From Massilia varians (GTDB taxonomy: Bacteria; Pseudomonadota; Gammaproteobacteria; Burkholderiales; Burkholderiaceae_D), in the NCBI RefSeq assembly GCF_027923905.1, contig NZ_AP026966.1, forward strand, positions 1,055,001-1,119,000: a DNA stretch of 64,000 nucleotides, given 5' to 3'. The notes under the pieces were generated by a model that was given only the letters and a program-made list of their open reading frames with translations, was not told where the DNA came from and did not search any database. The position numbers were made by a program, and so were the translations under genes. This document shows, one piece after another, positions 13,598 to 23,447 of the stretch. The first letter of the stretch is position 1. The number at the start of each line of letters is the position of its first letter.

Positions 13598-14907
13598 ATG
13601 ACAATGAAGCAGACGCGTCGCTATCTTCTCCGCGGCATCGGAGCCACGGCCATCCTGCTCCTGGGCGCCCTCGTCATTGCCCTGTCCAACGCGCGCGTCG
13701 AGTTGACCGAGCACGGTGCCCACCGGCGCCTGCTGGTACCGATCGGAATCGGCATGGCGGGCCTGAATACCTTTGCGGGAACCGGCGACAAAGTCCATAT
13801 TCCGGGCTTCCTCGATGGTCCGATGTCCGCAAGCTGGCAGACGGCAGTTGGACGGCGACCTGGTTCTGTGAAGACCGGGTGCAGCAGATGACGGGGTCCG
13901 GCACGGATCTCGCTATCGAATGCGCGGGAAAACGCAGCGTGTTCCCCCTTACGCGCACGCCGGCAGCGGCCGATGCGGTGTTCGATACCCCGTCAGACAC
14001 GCTGGTCCTGAGCGACATCGAAGGCAATGTGCGCTTTCTCGACGCTGCGCTCGCGTCATTGACCGTCACCGACGCACAGGGCAACTGGAGCTATGGCGAC
14101 AAGCATCTCGTGATCGCCGGCGATGCCGTCGACCGCGGACGCGACGCATTCGCCGTCCTGTGGCGTCTCTACGCGCTCAGCCTGCAAGCGAAGGATGCAG
14201 GCGGCGCCGTCCACCTCGTCCTGGGAAACCATGAACAGTATCTGCTGCGCGGGAATACCTCGCGCGCCAACCGCGACCACCTGTACGCCTTGACGCGCAT
14301 GGGTGGCCAGGCCGCTGCCTTCGGGCCGGACACGCTGATCGGACAGTGGCTGCGCCTGCAGCCCGTCATCATCAAGAGCGGGCGCACCGTGATCACCCAT
14401 GGCGGCGTGAATCCGCTGGTGGCCGATGCCGGTTTCAGCATCAACAATCTGAACAGCGCGATGCGGCGTTACTGGTCGGGGGACATGCCGAGCAAGGCGG
14501 AGCTCGATGCCGTGATCGGGCCGGCAGGGCTGACCCAGTACCGCGGCTACCTGGAGGACGGCGAGGAGCGATTCGCCCTGGCGACCACAGCCCAGGTTGG
14601 CGACGTGCTCGCGCACTTCGGCGCGCAGTCGATCGTCGTCGGACACACGCTGGTCGAGCGGGTGTCCGCGCTACATGGGGGCCGGGTATGGGCGATCGAC
14701 GTCAACAGCAAGACGGCGCGCGCCGAAGCGCTCCTGATCAGCAAAGGCGATCACATCGTCGTGCCGGGCGCCGCGCGGCAGCTGGAGGACGCGCAAGGGC
14801 GCCGCCTGACCAGGCCCTTCAGCCTGTTCTCGTCAGGCGACCTGGGCATGCTCAAGCAACTGGTGATGTCGAACTACGCACTGTCGCGGATTCCCCAGCC
14901 TTACTGA
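13598..14907 (+). pseudogene. Metallophosphoesterase, frameshifted (or a one-base sequence error)
   Basis: A calcineurin-like phosphoesterase split between two frames. The first frame starts at 13598 (MTMKQTRRYLLRG) with a membrane anchor or signal segment and runs to about 13820. The second carries the catalytic motifs SDIEGN (near 14011), GDAVDRG (near 14119), GNHE (near 14225), THGG and VGHT. One missing base at the CC near 13817-13819 would join them into a ~436-aa protein. The GDxVDRG/GNHE pair resembles the PPP phosphatase group; the substrate is unknown. Its 3' end overlaps the convergent cobQ by 56 nt. The rest of the frame is intact, so a consensus error is as likely as real decay. 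Confidence 0.75.
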
Positions 14908-16372
14908 GGCCGGCGCCTGGTAAGAGCGACAACAGCCTGTCGAGGACCGGCGCGGTCGCGTCGGCGATGCGCTCGATGCTCTGCTCGCGTAATAGCGCGG
15001 TATCGACCGTCTGCTGCGACTGCAGGCCGGCCCAGGCCAGCAGCGCGGCGCCCGCTTCGGGATGATCGAACACGCCGTGCAGGTAAGTCCCCAGCACCTG
15101 GCCATCGCCGGAACACGCCCCTTCGTCGCGGCCGTCGATCACGAAGGCAGGCCGCGCCAATGCCGCGCCGCTGGAGACGCCCATGTGGATCTCGTATCCC
15201 CGCAGCCCGAACGGGACGCCGCCGGCCAGCCTTGCCTGGCCGCTGACCAGGGCCAGCCGCTTCTCGCGCGCCAGTTCGGTGTCGATGTCGAGCAGTCCGA
15301 GGCCTTCCGACACGCCCGGCTCCGCTTCCACCCCGTGCGGATCGGCGACCGAGCGGCCGAGCATCTGGAAGCCGCCGCAAATCCCGATGAGCTTGCCGCC
15401 GTAGCGCAGGTGCCGCGCCAGGTGCGCAGGCCAGCCCTGCGCCCGCAGCCAGGCGAGGTCACCCCGGGTGTTCTTGCTGCCCGGAAGGACGATCAGGTCG
15501 GCGGGCGGGATCGCCTCCCCGGCCCGCACGAAGCGCAGGTCGACGTCCGGATGCGCACGCAGCGCATCGAAGTCGGTATGGTTGCTCATGCGCGGCAGGC
15601 TCGGGACCACGATGCGAAAGTCTCCCTTGCCCGACTGCGCCGGCTGCACCGCGTCTTCCGCATCCAGGACCATGCCGTGCAGGTAGGGCAGGACGCCCAG
15701 CACCGGCTTGCCGGTCTGTTCCTCGAGCCAGTCGAGGCCCGGCTCGAGCAGCTCCATGTCGCCGCGGAAGCGGTTGATGACGAAGCCGACGATCCGCCCG
15801 CGCTCCGAGGCCGACAGGCAGGACAGCGTGCCGACGATGTGGGCGAACACGCCGCCGCGGTCGATGTCCGCCACCAGGATCACCGGGCAGTCGACCGCCT
15901 CGGCGAATCCCATGTTCGCGATGTCGCGGTCGCGCAGGTTGATCTCGGCCGGACTGCCCGCGCCTTCGACCACCACCGCCTCGTACTGCGACAAGAGCCG
16001 CGCATGCGATTCCAGCACCGCCGCCATGGCCACGCTCTTGTACTGGTGGTAGTCGCGCGCGTTCATCTCGGCACGCACGCGGCCATGGATGATCACCTGG
16101 GCGCCGGTGTCGCTGGAAGGCTTGAGCAGGACCGGATTCATGTCGGTATGGGCTTCGACACCCGCCGCGATCGCCTGCAGGGCCTGGGCCCGTCCGATCT
16201 CGCCGCCGTCGCTGGTGACCGCGCTGTTCAGGGCCATGTTCTGCGGCTTGAACGGCGCCACCCGCAGGCCGCGGCGCAGCAGGAGCCGGCACAGGGCCGC
16301 GACCACGGTGCTCTTGCCGGCATCCGAGGTCGTTCCCTGCACCATCAGGGTACGGAAGGGCAGGGCGCTCAT
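14852..16372 (-). CDS. cobQ: Cobyric acid synthase
   Basis: 506 aa (CobQ/CbiP). It amidates adenosyl-cobyrinate a,c-diamide at four side chains using glutamine and ATP. The N-terminal P-loop-like [12 protein letters not shown] belongs to the dethiobiotin-synthetase fold, and the C-terminal type 1 glutamine amidotransferase has [10 protein letters not shown] (nucleophile Cys) and TYLHGVFD (His). The ATG at 16372 overlaps the btuF stop (ATGA) and gives the expected length. It is the last gene of the riboswitch-led cobalamin run, and its 3' end overlaps the opposing metallophosphoesterase gene. Confidence 0.95.
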   Translation of the reverse strand: MSALPFRTLMVQGTTSDAGKSTVVAALCRLLLRRGLRVAPFKPQNMALNSAVTSDGGEIGRAQALQAIAAGVEAHTDMNPVLLKPSSDTGAQVIIHGRVRAEMNARDYHQYKSVAMAAVLESHARLLSQYEAVVVEGAGSPAEINLRDRDIANMGFAEAVDCPVILVADIDRGGVFAHIVGTLSCLSASERGRIVGFVINRFRGDMELLEPGLDWLEEQTGKPVLGVLPYLHGMVLDAEDAVQPAQSGKGDFRIVVPSLPRMSNHTDFDALRAHPDVDLRFVRAGEAIPPADLIVLPGSKNTRGDLAWLRAQGWPAHLARHLRYGGKLIGICGGFQMLGRSVADPHGVEAEPGVSEGLGLLDIDTELAREKRLALVSGQARLAGGVPFGLRGYEIHMGVSSGAALARPAFVIDGRDEGACSGDGQVLGTYLHGVFDHPEAGAALLAWAGLQSQQTVDTALLREQSIERIADATAPVLDRLLSLLPGAGLSKAGESATVRSSTSPVA

Positions 16373-17238
16373 CGGGTCCGGTGCTGGCGGGCCAGCTCGA
16401 GCTTCTCGCACAGGACGGCGGTACCGGCGATCATGCGCGGGCCCGCGCGGTTGAGCAGATTGCCGTCGACCGTGAACAGGTTGCCCTTGCGGGTGGCCAG
16501 CAGGGTCGCATACGGCTTCCACAGGTTCACGCCGCCGTAGTTCTTCTCGGCGGTGCCGAACACAGCCTCGGGGTCGGCCTGCAGCACGCTCTCGATCGAC
16601 ACGATCGGCGCGGTCACCGTCAGCTTGTCGAAGATGTTCTCGCCGCCGCACAGGCGCAGCGCGTCGGTGATGATGTGGCGGCCGCTGAGCGTATACAGCG
16701 GCTTGTCCCACACCTGGTAGAAAGTGCGCACGGGCGGGCGTCCGGCATAGCGGCCGCGCAGCTCGGCCAGTTGCCGGCGCAGCTCCTCCGCGGCCGGTTC
16801 CGCCACCGCCTGGGTGCCCATCAGCTGGCCGAGGCGGGCGACGTTGTCCGGAATGCCGTCCAGTTTCTGCGGATCGCTCAGGAATACCGGCACGCCCAGC
16901 TTGCGCACCATCTCGATCTGCCGCTCGGCGTTGTTGTGCATCCAGGCGACGATCAGGTCGGGCTTCATGCTGATCACGCGTTCGAGGTCGATCTCTCGGT
17001 TCGAGCCGATGCGCGGGATGCTCCTGGCGGCCTCGGGATAGTCGCTGTAGTTGACCGCGCCCACGATGCGGCTGCCCCCGCCGGCCGCGAACAGCGTTTC
17101 CGTCACGTGCGGCGCCATCGAGATCACCCGCATCGCCGGCTTGTCGAGCGTGACCGCATTGCCCGCGTCGTCATGCACCGTCACCGCGCCCGCCGCCGGC
17201 GCAAGCAGTGCCGCAGCCAGAACCATCATCCGTCTCAT
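16369..17238 (-). CDS. btuF: Cobalamin-binding periplasmic protein of the ABC importer
   Basis: 289 aa with a signal peptide ([18 protein letters not shown]). It has the BtuF/FhuD-type class III binding-protein fold: [18 protein letters not shown] near the N-terminus, then [22 protein letters not shown]. It captures vitamin B12 or cobinamide and delivers it to BtuCD, encoded further upstream in the same run. It overlaps cobD and cobQ by 4 nt each. A heme or siderophore binder could share the fold, but the context makes cobalamin by far the best reading. Confidence 0.9.
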   Translation of the reverse strand: MRRMMVLAAALLAPAAGAVTVHDDAGNAVTLDKPAMRVISMAPHVTETLFAAGGGSRIVGAVNYSDYPEAARSIPRIGSNREIDLERVISMKPDLIVAWMHNNAERQIEMVRKLGVPVFLSDPQKLDGIPDNVARLGQLMGTQAVAEPAAEELRRQLAELRGRYAGRPPVRTFYQVWDKPLYTLSGRHIITDALRLCGGENIFDKLTVTAPIVSIESVLQADPEAVFGTAEKNYGGVNLWKPYATLLATRKGNLFTVDGNLLNRAGPRMIAGTAVLCEKLELARQHRTR

Positions 17239-18215
17239 TCATTGCTCCATGCTTGAAGTGCCTCATCGAGGCGCTGCCATCCCGCTTCGTCCGCCGGCAG
17301 GCCGATCCGGATGCCGCGTCCGGCCTCGCGGAACAGGCGGCACCAGATGCCGCGTTCCGCCATATGCGTGTGAAAGGCCTCTGGCTGCGCCTCGGCCCAC
17401 CAGTGGAACAGCGGCGTGCCTCCCGCCCGGATGCCATGCGTCGCCAAGAGGCTACGCATGCGCCGGCCGGACTCCTGCAACTGCGCGAAGGTCCGTCGCT
17501 GCCAGTCGAGGTCGCGCAGCGCCCGTCCGGCCACCGCCTGCGCCGGACCGCTGACGGCCCATGGTCCCAGCAGGTCCTCGAGCGCGCGCAGCGTGGCGGC
17601 GTCGGCGCCGACGAAGCCCAGCCGCAGCCCGGCCAGGCCAAAGAACTTGCCGACCGAGCGCAGCACGACCAGTCCCGCCTCGCCCGCATGGGCGGCGACG
17701 CTGAGCGCCGGATCGGTGTCGCCAAACGCCTCGTCGACCACCAGCCAGCCGCCGCGTCTACCCAGGCGCTCGGCCCAGTCCAGCAGGCGTTCGGCCCCGA
17801 TGGTCTCGCCGGTGGGATTGTTTGGATTGACGACCACCACGACCTCGCTGCCGTCGATCGCACGGTCCAGATCCGCATACGAGGCAAGCCGCAGCGTGTG
17901 CCCCTGCTGCAGCCAGGCATGCGCGTGTTCGGCATACGAGGGACTCGATACCGTGACACGCGAGCGTGCGCGCAGCCGGGGAAGCGCCTGGATCGCGGCC
18001 TGGGTACCGGCGACCGGCAACAGGGCAGGCGCGCCGTAATAGGCGCAGGCCGCGGCAGCCAGCACCGGATCCGGCTCGGGCAGGCGATGCCAGGCATCGG
18101 CAGGCAGGCTGGGCACGGGATAGCCGTGCGGGTTGATGCCGGTCGACAGGTCGATCCAATCCTCGCGCCCGTACAGGCGCGCAGCCTCGCGCAGCTTGCC
18201 GCCGTGTTCAAGCAT
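17235..18215 (-). CDS. cobD: Threonine-phosphate decarboxylase (CobD/CobC-type aminotransferase fold)
   Basis: 326 aa, PLP-dependent. It makes (R)-1-amino-2-propanol phosphate, the linker attached by CbiB. Visible features are the N-terminal [13 protein letters not shown] and [10 protein letters not shown], the NPNNPTG loop, DEAF, and the PLP-lysine region [14 protein letters not shown]. The ATG at 18215 (MLEHGG) overlaps the cbiB stop by 8 nt and fits the family start; longer in-frame versions lie inside cbiB. Nomenclature differs between organisms: this is cobC in Pseudomonas and cobD in Salmonella. Confidence 0.9.
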   Translation of the reverse strand: MLEHGGKLREAARLYGREDWIDLSTGINPHGYPVPSLPADAWHRLPEPDPVLAAAACAYYGAPALLPVAGTQAAIQALPRLRARSRVTVSSPSYAEHAHAWLQQGHTLRLASYADLDRAIDGSEVVVVVNPNNPTGETIGAERLLDWAERLGRRGGWLVVDEAFGDTDPALSVAAHAGEAGLVVLRSVGKFFGLAGLRLGFVGADAATLRALEDLLGPWAVSGPAQAVAGRALRDLDWQRRTFAQLQESGRRMRSLLATHGIRAGGTPLFHWWAEAQPEAFHTHMAERGIWCRLFREAGRGIRIGLPADEAGWQRLDEALQAWSNE

Positions 18216-19152
18216 GCTGCCTCCATGCCAGGACAATGAGCGCTGCCGCGCCGGCCAGGCCGAGCCAGAGCAGGGTGGTGTGCAGCACCAGGCGCCAGGC
18301 GCGCACGATGTCGCTTGCGGTGGCGTTCGGGCCCGCGCCGAGCGGCGGGCGCTGCTCCGGCTGTCCATCGTAGACGGCAGCGCCGCCGAGCGAGACGCCG
18401 AGCGCGCCGGCGCCGCTCGCCATCACCGGTCCGGCGTTCGGGCTGCTCCAGGCGGGCGCCTGGGTGCGCCAGCATTGCCAAGCGCGTGCGCGGCCGGCGC
18501 CGGCCAGCACGACGTAAGACAGCGCGGTCAGCCGCGCCGGCACATAATTCAGCGCGTCGTCGATGCGCGCGGCCGCACGCCCGAACAGGTTGAAGCGCGC
18601 GTTCCGGTAGCCCCACATGGCATCGAGCGTGTTCGCCAGCCGGAACAGGACGGCGCCGGCGCCGCCCGCGACCAGGAACCAGAACAGGGTGCCGAACACT
18701 GCATCGTTGCCGTTCTCGAGCAGCGACTCGGCGCCGGCCTTCGCCAGGTCTGCTTCGCTCGCCTGGTGCGTGTCGCGGCTGACGATCCAGGACGTGCGAG
18801 CGCGCGCGGTCTCCAGGTCACCCGCGCGCAGCGCGTCCACGATCGGCATCGTGTGCTCGCGCAGGCTGCGCAGCCCGATGCAGGCATACAGGAGAAGGGC
18901 GTGCAGCCACAGCCCGGCATGCGCCGCTGCCAGCCAGGCCAGCAAAGACAAGGGCAGCACGGCCAGCAGCCAGGCCAGCAGCCCGCGCACGAAAGGCTGC
19001 GCGCCGCGGTTCAGGCGGCGTTCGATCGCCTGCGCCAACCGGCCGAAGCCGACCAGCGGGTGCCAGCGCCGCGGCTCGCCCAGCAGCAAGTCGAGCAGGA
19101 CGCCCGCTGCCAGCAGGCCGGCCAGCTGCGGCAGCGACAGGCCGCTCAGCAT
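18208..19152 (-). CDS. cbiB: Adenosylcobinamide-phosphate synthase
   Basis: 314 aa integral membrane protein (CbiB, called CobD in Pseudomonas). It joins the aminopropanol-phosphate linker to adenosylcobyric acid. The family opening [20 protein letters not shown] is present, followed by several hydrophobic segments and the conserved [28 protein letters not shown] block. It overlaps cobU by 7 nt and cobD by 8 nt, consistent with a single transcript. Confidence 0.94.
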   Translation of the reverse strand: MLSGLSLPQLAGLLAAGVLLDLLLGEPRRWHPLVGFGRLAQAIERRLNRGAQPFVRGLLAWLLAVLPLSLLAWLAAAHAGLWLHALLLYACIGLRSLREHTMPIVDALRAGDLETARARTSWIVSRDTHQASEADLAKAGAESLLENGNDAVFGTLFWFLVAGGAGAVLFRLANTLDAMWGYRNARFNLFGRAAARIDDALNYVPARLTALSYVVLAGAGRARAWQCWRTQAPAWSSPNAGPVMASGAGALGVSLGGAAVYDGQPEQRPPLGAGPNATASDIVRAWRLVLHTTLLWLGLAGAAALIVLAWRQHA

Positions 19153-19706
19153 GCGGCGCCTTTCAATACCAGCGGCAGCCCGGCCGCCACGAACACCGCA
19201 CGATCGGCCTGGGCGGCCACCGCCTGGTTCAGCCAGCCCGCCTCATCGACGAAGCAGCGCGACACCGCGCCCCGGGGCACGATGCCCATGCCGACTTCAT
19301 TGGAGACGAACACGATGTCTCCTTTGGCGCCGGCTTCGAGCGCATCCAGCAGCGCTGCGCGCTCCTGGTGGAAGCGCGCCGGCAGGGCCACTTCGCCCAC
19401 TTCGGGCCACGCGCGGCCATCGCAGAACATCAGGTTGCTGAGCCACAGCGTCAGGCAGTCGACCAGCACCAGGCGTCCCGGCCTGCAATGCTCCCTCAGC
19501 ACGGCCGCCAGCCCCAGCTCTTCTTCGACCGTGTGCCAGTGGGCAGGGCGGCGGGTGCGGTGGTGGGCAATGCGCGCCGCCATTTCGGCGTCGCCGGCGC
19601 GCGAGGTGGCCACGTAGACGACTTCCTTGCCGGATGCATGGGCCAGGCGCTCGGCGTAGGCGCTCTTGCCGGAGCGTGCGCCACCGAGCACCAGGGTGGT
19701 GCTCAT
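19146..19706 (-). CDS. cobU: Adenosylcobinamide kinase / guanylyltransferase
   Basis: 186 aa. This bifunctional enzyme phosphorylates adenosylcobinamide and transfers GMP from GTP to give AdoCbi-GDP, the substrate of CobS. It has the P-loop GGARSGKS, the [20 protein letters not shown] segment, a [11 protein letters not shown] strand and [12 protein letters not shown], all typical of CobU. The ATG at 19706 overlaps the cobB stop (ATGA). Confidence 0.95.
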   Translation of the reverse strand: MSTTLVLGGARSGKSAYAERLAHASGKEVVYVATSRAGDAEMAARIAHHRTRRPAHWHTVEEELGLAAVLREHCRPGRLVLVDCLTLWLSNLMFCDGRAWPEVGEVALPARFHQERAALLDALEAGAKGDIVFVSNEVGMGIVPRGAVSRCFVDEAGWLNQAVAAQADRAVFVAAGLPLVLKGAAC

Positions 19707-21004
19707 GGCTTCCCCCCGCCGAGCAGCGCGGCCACGGCGGGCGGGTTGGACGGGAAGTAGGCGTGGAAGTAGGAGGCGGTGAGCGAACCGATGCGGTACA
19801 CGGCTTCGCCCTGTGCGCCGTTGCCGGTCTTGACGGTATGCGCCTGTACTGGCGCCGCGGTCTCCAGGCGCGAATAGTGGAAGCTGTGGCCCCGCACCGG
19901 TCCCTGGTCGGTCGGCATGGCATGTGCGCCGAGGCCGGCCAGGCGCGGCTGCATGTGCACTTCGCCCGGCAGCAGCCCCACCATGGGCCAGCGCTGTCCC
20001 TCCTGGTCGGTGAGGCCGTCGGCGAGCACCATCATGCCGCCGCATTCGGCCAGGATCGGCACGCCACGTGCATGGGTCGCGCGGATCGACGATTGCCAGT
20101 TGGCGGCCTGCGCCAGCTCCGCGCAGTGCAGCTCCGGGTAGCCGCCCGGCAGGAAGACGGCGTCGGCGTCACCGGGCACCGCTTCATTCCTAAGGGGCGA
20201 GAAGTAGCGCAGGCGGGCTCCCATCTTTTCCAGCAGGTCCAGGTTGGCGGGGTAGAGAAAGCAGAAGGCCGGGTCGCGGGCGATGGCGACGACCCATCCG
20301 TCCAGCAGGCGCTCGACCTGCTGCCACTCGGGTGCGGACTGCGCCATGAGAGGCAGGGCGTTCCAGGCATCCTCGTTGAAGTGCAGGCCGTCCGCCAGCT
20401 TGTCGAGCAGGGCGTCCAGCCCCTCGACTTCGCCGGGCAGGACCAGGCCCAGGTGGCGCTCCGGCAGCGGCGTGTCCTGGCGCGCCAGCCAGCCGAGCAG
20501 CGGAATGTCGCGCAGCGACGAGGCCACCATGTTCGCATGGCCTTCGCTGGCGATGCGGTTGGCCACCACGCCGGCCAGCTGCACGGGACCGTAGTCGCGC
20601 AGGCCGCGCGCCACCGCGCCCGCGGTCTGGGCCATGGCCGAGGCATCGATCACCGCCAGCACCGGCACGTTGAATTCGCGCGCCAGGTCGGCCGCCGAGG
20701 GCGAACCGTCGTACAGGCCCATGACGCCCTCGATCAGGATCGCATCGGCTTCGCGCGCCGCGTCGTGCAGGCGGCGCCGGCATTCCTCGACGCCGACCAT
20801 CCACAAGTCGAGCGTATGGACCGGCGCGCCCGATGCGCGTTCGAGCAGCATCGGGTCGATGAAATCCGGTCCGCACTTGAACACCCGCACGCGCAGGCCC
20901 TGGCGCAGCAGCTTGCGCGCCAGCGCGGCGGTGACGCTGGTCTTGCCCTGGCCCGACGACATGGCCGCGACCAGCACGGCGCGCGCGCCCGTATCCCGGT
21001 CCAT
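19703..21004 (-). CDS. cobB: Cobyrinic acid a,c-diamide synthase
   Basis: 433 aa (CobB/CbiA). It amidates the a and c carboxylates of (hydrogeno)cobyrinic acid. The N-terminal SSGQGKTSVTAALARKL P-loop, the FKCGPDFIDP block, EGVMGLYDG and the amidotransferase Cys in AECGGMMVLA are visible. The start is taken as the ATG at 21004, which overlaps the cobO stop (TGATG); two GTG codons lie just upstream. It is normally a de novo enzyme, so its presence without ring-building genes nearby is notable. Confidence 0.93.
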   Translation of the reverse strand: MDRDTGARAVLVAAMSSGQGKTSVTAALARKLLRQGLRVRVFKCGPDFIDPMLLERASGAPVHTLDLWMVGVEECRRRLHDAAREADAILIEGVMGLYDGSPSAADLAREFNVPVLAVIDASAMAQTAGAVARGLRDYGPVQLAGVVANRIASEGHANMVASSLRDIPLLGWLARQDTPLPERHLGLVLPGEVEGLDALLDKLADGLHFNEDAWNALPLMAQSAPEWQQVERLLDGWVVAIARDPAFCFLYPANLDLLEKMGARLRYFSPLRNEAVPGDADAVFLPGGYPELHCAELAQAANWQSSIRATHARGVPILAECGGMMVLADGLTDQEGQRWPMVGLLPGEVHMQPRLAGLGAHAMPTDQGPVRGHSFHYSRLETAAPVQAHTVKTGNGAQGEAVYRIGSLTASYFHAYFPSNPPAVAALLGGGKP

Positions 21005-21630
21005 CACCACTCCGTCCCGGCCTGGGCCGCGATGCCCGCCTTGAAGGCGTGCTTGACCACGTTCATCTCGGTGACCGTGTCGGCCACCGCCACCAGCTCG
21101 GGCGGGGCCGCGCGGCCGGTCACCACCACGTGCTGCATAACCGGACGATCGAGCAGGTCGGCAATGACCGTGTGCACGTCAAGGTATTTATATTTGAGCG
21201 CGATGTTCAGTTCGTCCAGCACCACCATGCCGTAGCTTGGGTCCTGGAGGAAGCGCCTGGCCTGCTCCCAGGCTTGGCCGGCCTTGGCGATGTCGCGTTC
21301 GCGGTCCTGGGTCTCCCAGGTATAGCCTTCGCCCATCGCATGGAAGCTGACTTCATCGGGGAAGCGGCGCAGGAATTTTTCCTCGCCGGTCGACATGGCG
21401 CCCTTGATGAACTGGACCACGCCGACCTTCATGCCGTGGCCGAGCGCGCGCGTCACCATGCCGAAGGCGCTCGAGCTCTTGCCCTTGCCGTTGCCGGTAT
21501 TGACGACCACGATGCCGATTTCCTTGTCGGCCGCCGCGATTTTTGCGTCGATGACGGCCTTCTTGCGTTCCATGCGCTGGCGGTGGCGCTCGTTCAATGC
21601 AGCGGTCTCTTCTTGGGTCATCTCGTTCAT
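21004..21630 (-). CDS. cobO: Corrinoid adenosyltransferase (CobO/CobA type)
   Basis: 208 aa. It transfers the adenosyl group from ATP to cob(I)alamin or cobinamide to form the coenzyme. The family signature VNTGNGKGKSSSAFGM (P-loop) lies near residues 43-58, with VQFIKGAMSTGEE and LDELNIAL further on. It overlaps btuD upstream (ATGA) and cobB downstream. The product would directly serve the class II ribonucleotide reductase encoded at 57-59.6 kb. Confidence 0.95.
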   Translation of the reverse strand: MNEMTQEETAALNERHRQRMERKKAVIDAKIAAADKEIGIVVVNTGNGKGKSSSAFGMVTRALGHGMKVGVVQFIKGAMSTGEEKFLRRFPDEVSFHAMGEGYTWETQDRERDIAKAGQAWEQARRFLQDPSYGMVVLDELNIALKYKYLDVHTVIADLLDRPVMQHVVVTGRAAPPELVAVADTVTEMNVVKHAFKAGIAAQAGTEW

Positions 21631-22400
21631 ACGCTAGCCTCATGGGGGAGAAAGATGCGGCGGCCGCCGTGCTCGATCATGTCGATCGGGTGGCCGAGGT
21701 AGTCGCCCAGCAGTGCCGGCTGCATGGTGTCGTCGACCGGGCCGGCTTGCCAGCGGCCGTCGCCCATCAACAGCAGCGCGTGGGTGGAAATGCGGTAGGC
21801 GAGGTTCAGGTCGTGGCCAATCATGACCACGGTCTTGCCCTGTTCGCGGCACAGGCCGGCCAGCAGCGCCATGCTGCTGACCTGGTGCGCCAGGTCGAGC
21901 GCATTGGCCGGTTCGTCGAGCAGCAGCAGCGGGGTGTCCTGGGCCAGCAGCGCGGCGATGGCGACCCGCTGGCGCTCGCCGCCGGACAGGGTGCGCACGT
22001 CGCGCGCGGCCAGGTCCGCGACTTCCATTGCCTCCAGGGTGTTCATGGCGGCCTGGTGGTCGTCGCTGCCTTCCCAGTAGCGCTCGGCGTGGTAGGGGTG
22101 GCGTGCCGACAGCACGGTTTCGATCACGCTGTACGAGAACGCGTCGTGGCGCGACTGCGCCAGGAAAGCGCGCTCGCGCGCCAGCGCTTCCGGCGCCCAG
22201 GCGTCGAGCGCGCGGCCGCCGACGAACACCGCGCCGGCGTCCGGACGGTGCAGGCCGGCCAGGGTGCGCAGCAGGGTGCTCTTGCCGGCGCCGTTGCGGC
22301 CGATGATGCTCCAGCATTCGCCGGGACGGGCGGCCCAGTCGAGCTGGCGCACCAGCAGGCGGCTGCCGGCCTTGAGGTCGAGGCGTTCGGTCCGGATCAT
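21627..22400 (-). CDS. btuD: Cobalamin ABC importer, ATP-binding protein
   Basis: 257 aa. It has a Walker A IGRNGAGKST, a Q-loop region, signature TLSGGERQRV, Walker B LLLLDEPANALD and the switch histidine in MIGHDLNLA. Together with BtuC next to it and BtuF downstream it forms a class II vitamin B12 importer. It starts 1 nt after the btuC stop codon. Confidence 0.92.
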   Translation of the reverse strand: MIRTERLDLKAGSRLLVRQLDWAARPGECWSIIGRNGAGKSTLLRTLAGLHRPDAGAVFVGGRALDAWAPEALARERAFLAQSRHDAFSYSVIETVLSARHPYHAERYWEGSDDHQAAMNTLEAMEVADLAARDVRTLSGGERQRVAIAALLAQDTPLLLLDEPANALDLAHQVSSMALLAGLCREQGKTVVMIGHDLNLAYRISTHALLLMGDGRWQAGPVDDTMQPALLGDYLGHPIDMIEHGGRRIFLPHEASV

Positions 22401-22401
22401 T

Positions 22402-23421
22402 TCACCTCCGCAGGCGGTGCAGTTGGTAGAGGAACACCGGCGCGCCGATGATCGCGGTGATCGCGCCGACCGGCAGCTGCTGCGGCGCGATGACGGTGCG
22501 CGCCAGCGTGTCGCACAGCACCAGGAAGCTGCCGCCCGCCAGCACTGCCGCCGGGATCAGGACCCGGTGGTCCGGGCCGAAGGCGAAACGGCAGGCGTGC
22601 GGGACGATCAGCCCGACGAAGCCGACCGAGCCGGCGCTGGTGACCGCGCTGGCGGTCAGCACGCCGGACACGAGGAACAGGCCCTTGCGCAAGCTGCCGA
22701 CGCGGATGCCGAGCGTGGCCGCGGCTTCCGCATGCAGCGCGACCACGTTCATGGCGCGTGCGCTGCGCAGGGCGTACAGCAGGGCCGCGCCGAGCACCAC
22801 CCACGGCGCCAGGCGCAGCGGTGCGCCGGCCAGGTCGCCGATCATCCAGAAAATCATGCTGCGCAGCCGGCCTTCCGGCGCGATCGACAGCATCAGGGTG
22901 ACCAGGGCCATGCAGGCCGAGGACAGGATCACGCCGGTGAGCAGCAGCATCGAGGTGCCGGCTTCCAGCGCCAGTCCGCTGCGCAGGTCGCGCCGGGCCA
23001 GCAGGTAGAGCAGCATCGACACCGCTACCGCTCCCCCCAGCGCCGCCATGTCGACCACGATGGCGCTGGCCATCAGGAGCAGGGCCAGCAGGGCGCCCAC
23101 CGAGGCGCCCGCCGAAATGCCGAGCACATAAGGGTCGGCCAGCGGATTGCGCAGCAGCGCCTGCATCATCACCCCGGCCAGGGCCAGCGCGCCGCCGGTC
23201 ACGAAGGCGGTCAGCGCCCGGCTGGCGCGCAGCTCGAGCAGCGAGGTCGCCAGCGAACTGTCGCCGCGCGCCAGCTGGCGCAGGGCGTCCGGCATCTCGG
23301 CCAGCGGCACGGCGATCGAGCCCGTCATGCCGGCGAACAGCAGGCTGGCGACGGCGCACAGCAGCAGGGCGCCGATGACGAGCATGGCGCGCCGGCGCTG
23401 CGCTTGAGCGGGGTGATGCAT
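22402..23421 (-). CDS. btuC: Cobalamin ABC importer, permease (FecCD family)
   Basis: 339 aa with about ten hydrophobic segments. Family blocks include LRASRALTAFVTGGALALAG, MQALLRNPLADPYVLGISAG and the coupling-helix region LPVGAITAIIGAPVFLYQL at the C-terminus. The fold is shared with siderophore permeases; the position between btuB and btuD specifies cobalamin. It begins 26 nt after the btuB stop. Confidence 0.92.
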   Translation of the reverse strand: MHHPAQAQRRRAMLVIGALLLCAVASLLFAGMTGSIAVPLAEMPDALRQLARGDSSLATSLLELRASRALTAFVTGGALALAGVMMQALLRNPLADPYVLGISAGASVGALLALLLMASAIVVDMAALGGAVAVSMLLYLLARRDLRSGLALEAGTSMLLLTGVILSSACMALVTLMLSIAPEGRLRSMIFWMIGDLAGAPLRLAPWVVLGAALLYALRSARAMNVVALHAEAAATLGIRVGSLRKGLFLVSGVLTASAVTSAGSVGFVGLIVPHACRFAFGPDHRVLIPAAVLAGGSFLVLCDTLARTVIAPQQLPVGAITAIIGAPVFLYQLHRLRR

Positions 23422-23447
23422 GGGTCTCCTTCCCGATGGCGTCCTGG

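Noticed and set aside
13474..13820. Open frame from 13474 joined in frame with the metallophosphoesterase core
   Set aside because: The first ~110 residues are Arg/His/Pro-rich out-of-frame translation; the real N-terminus with its membrane segment is in the neighbouring frame from 13598.
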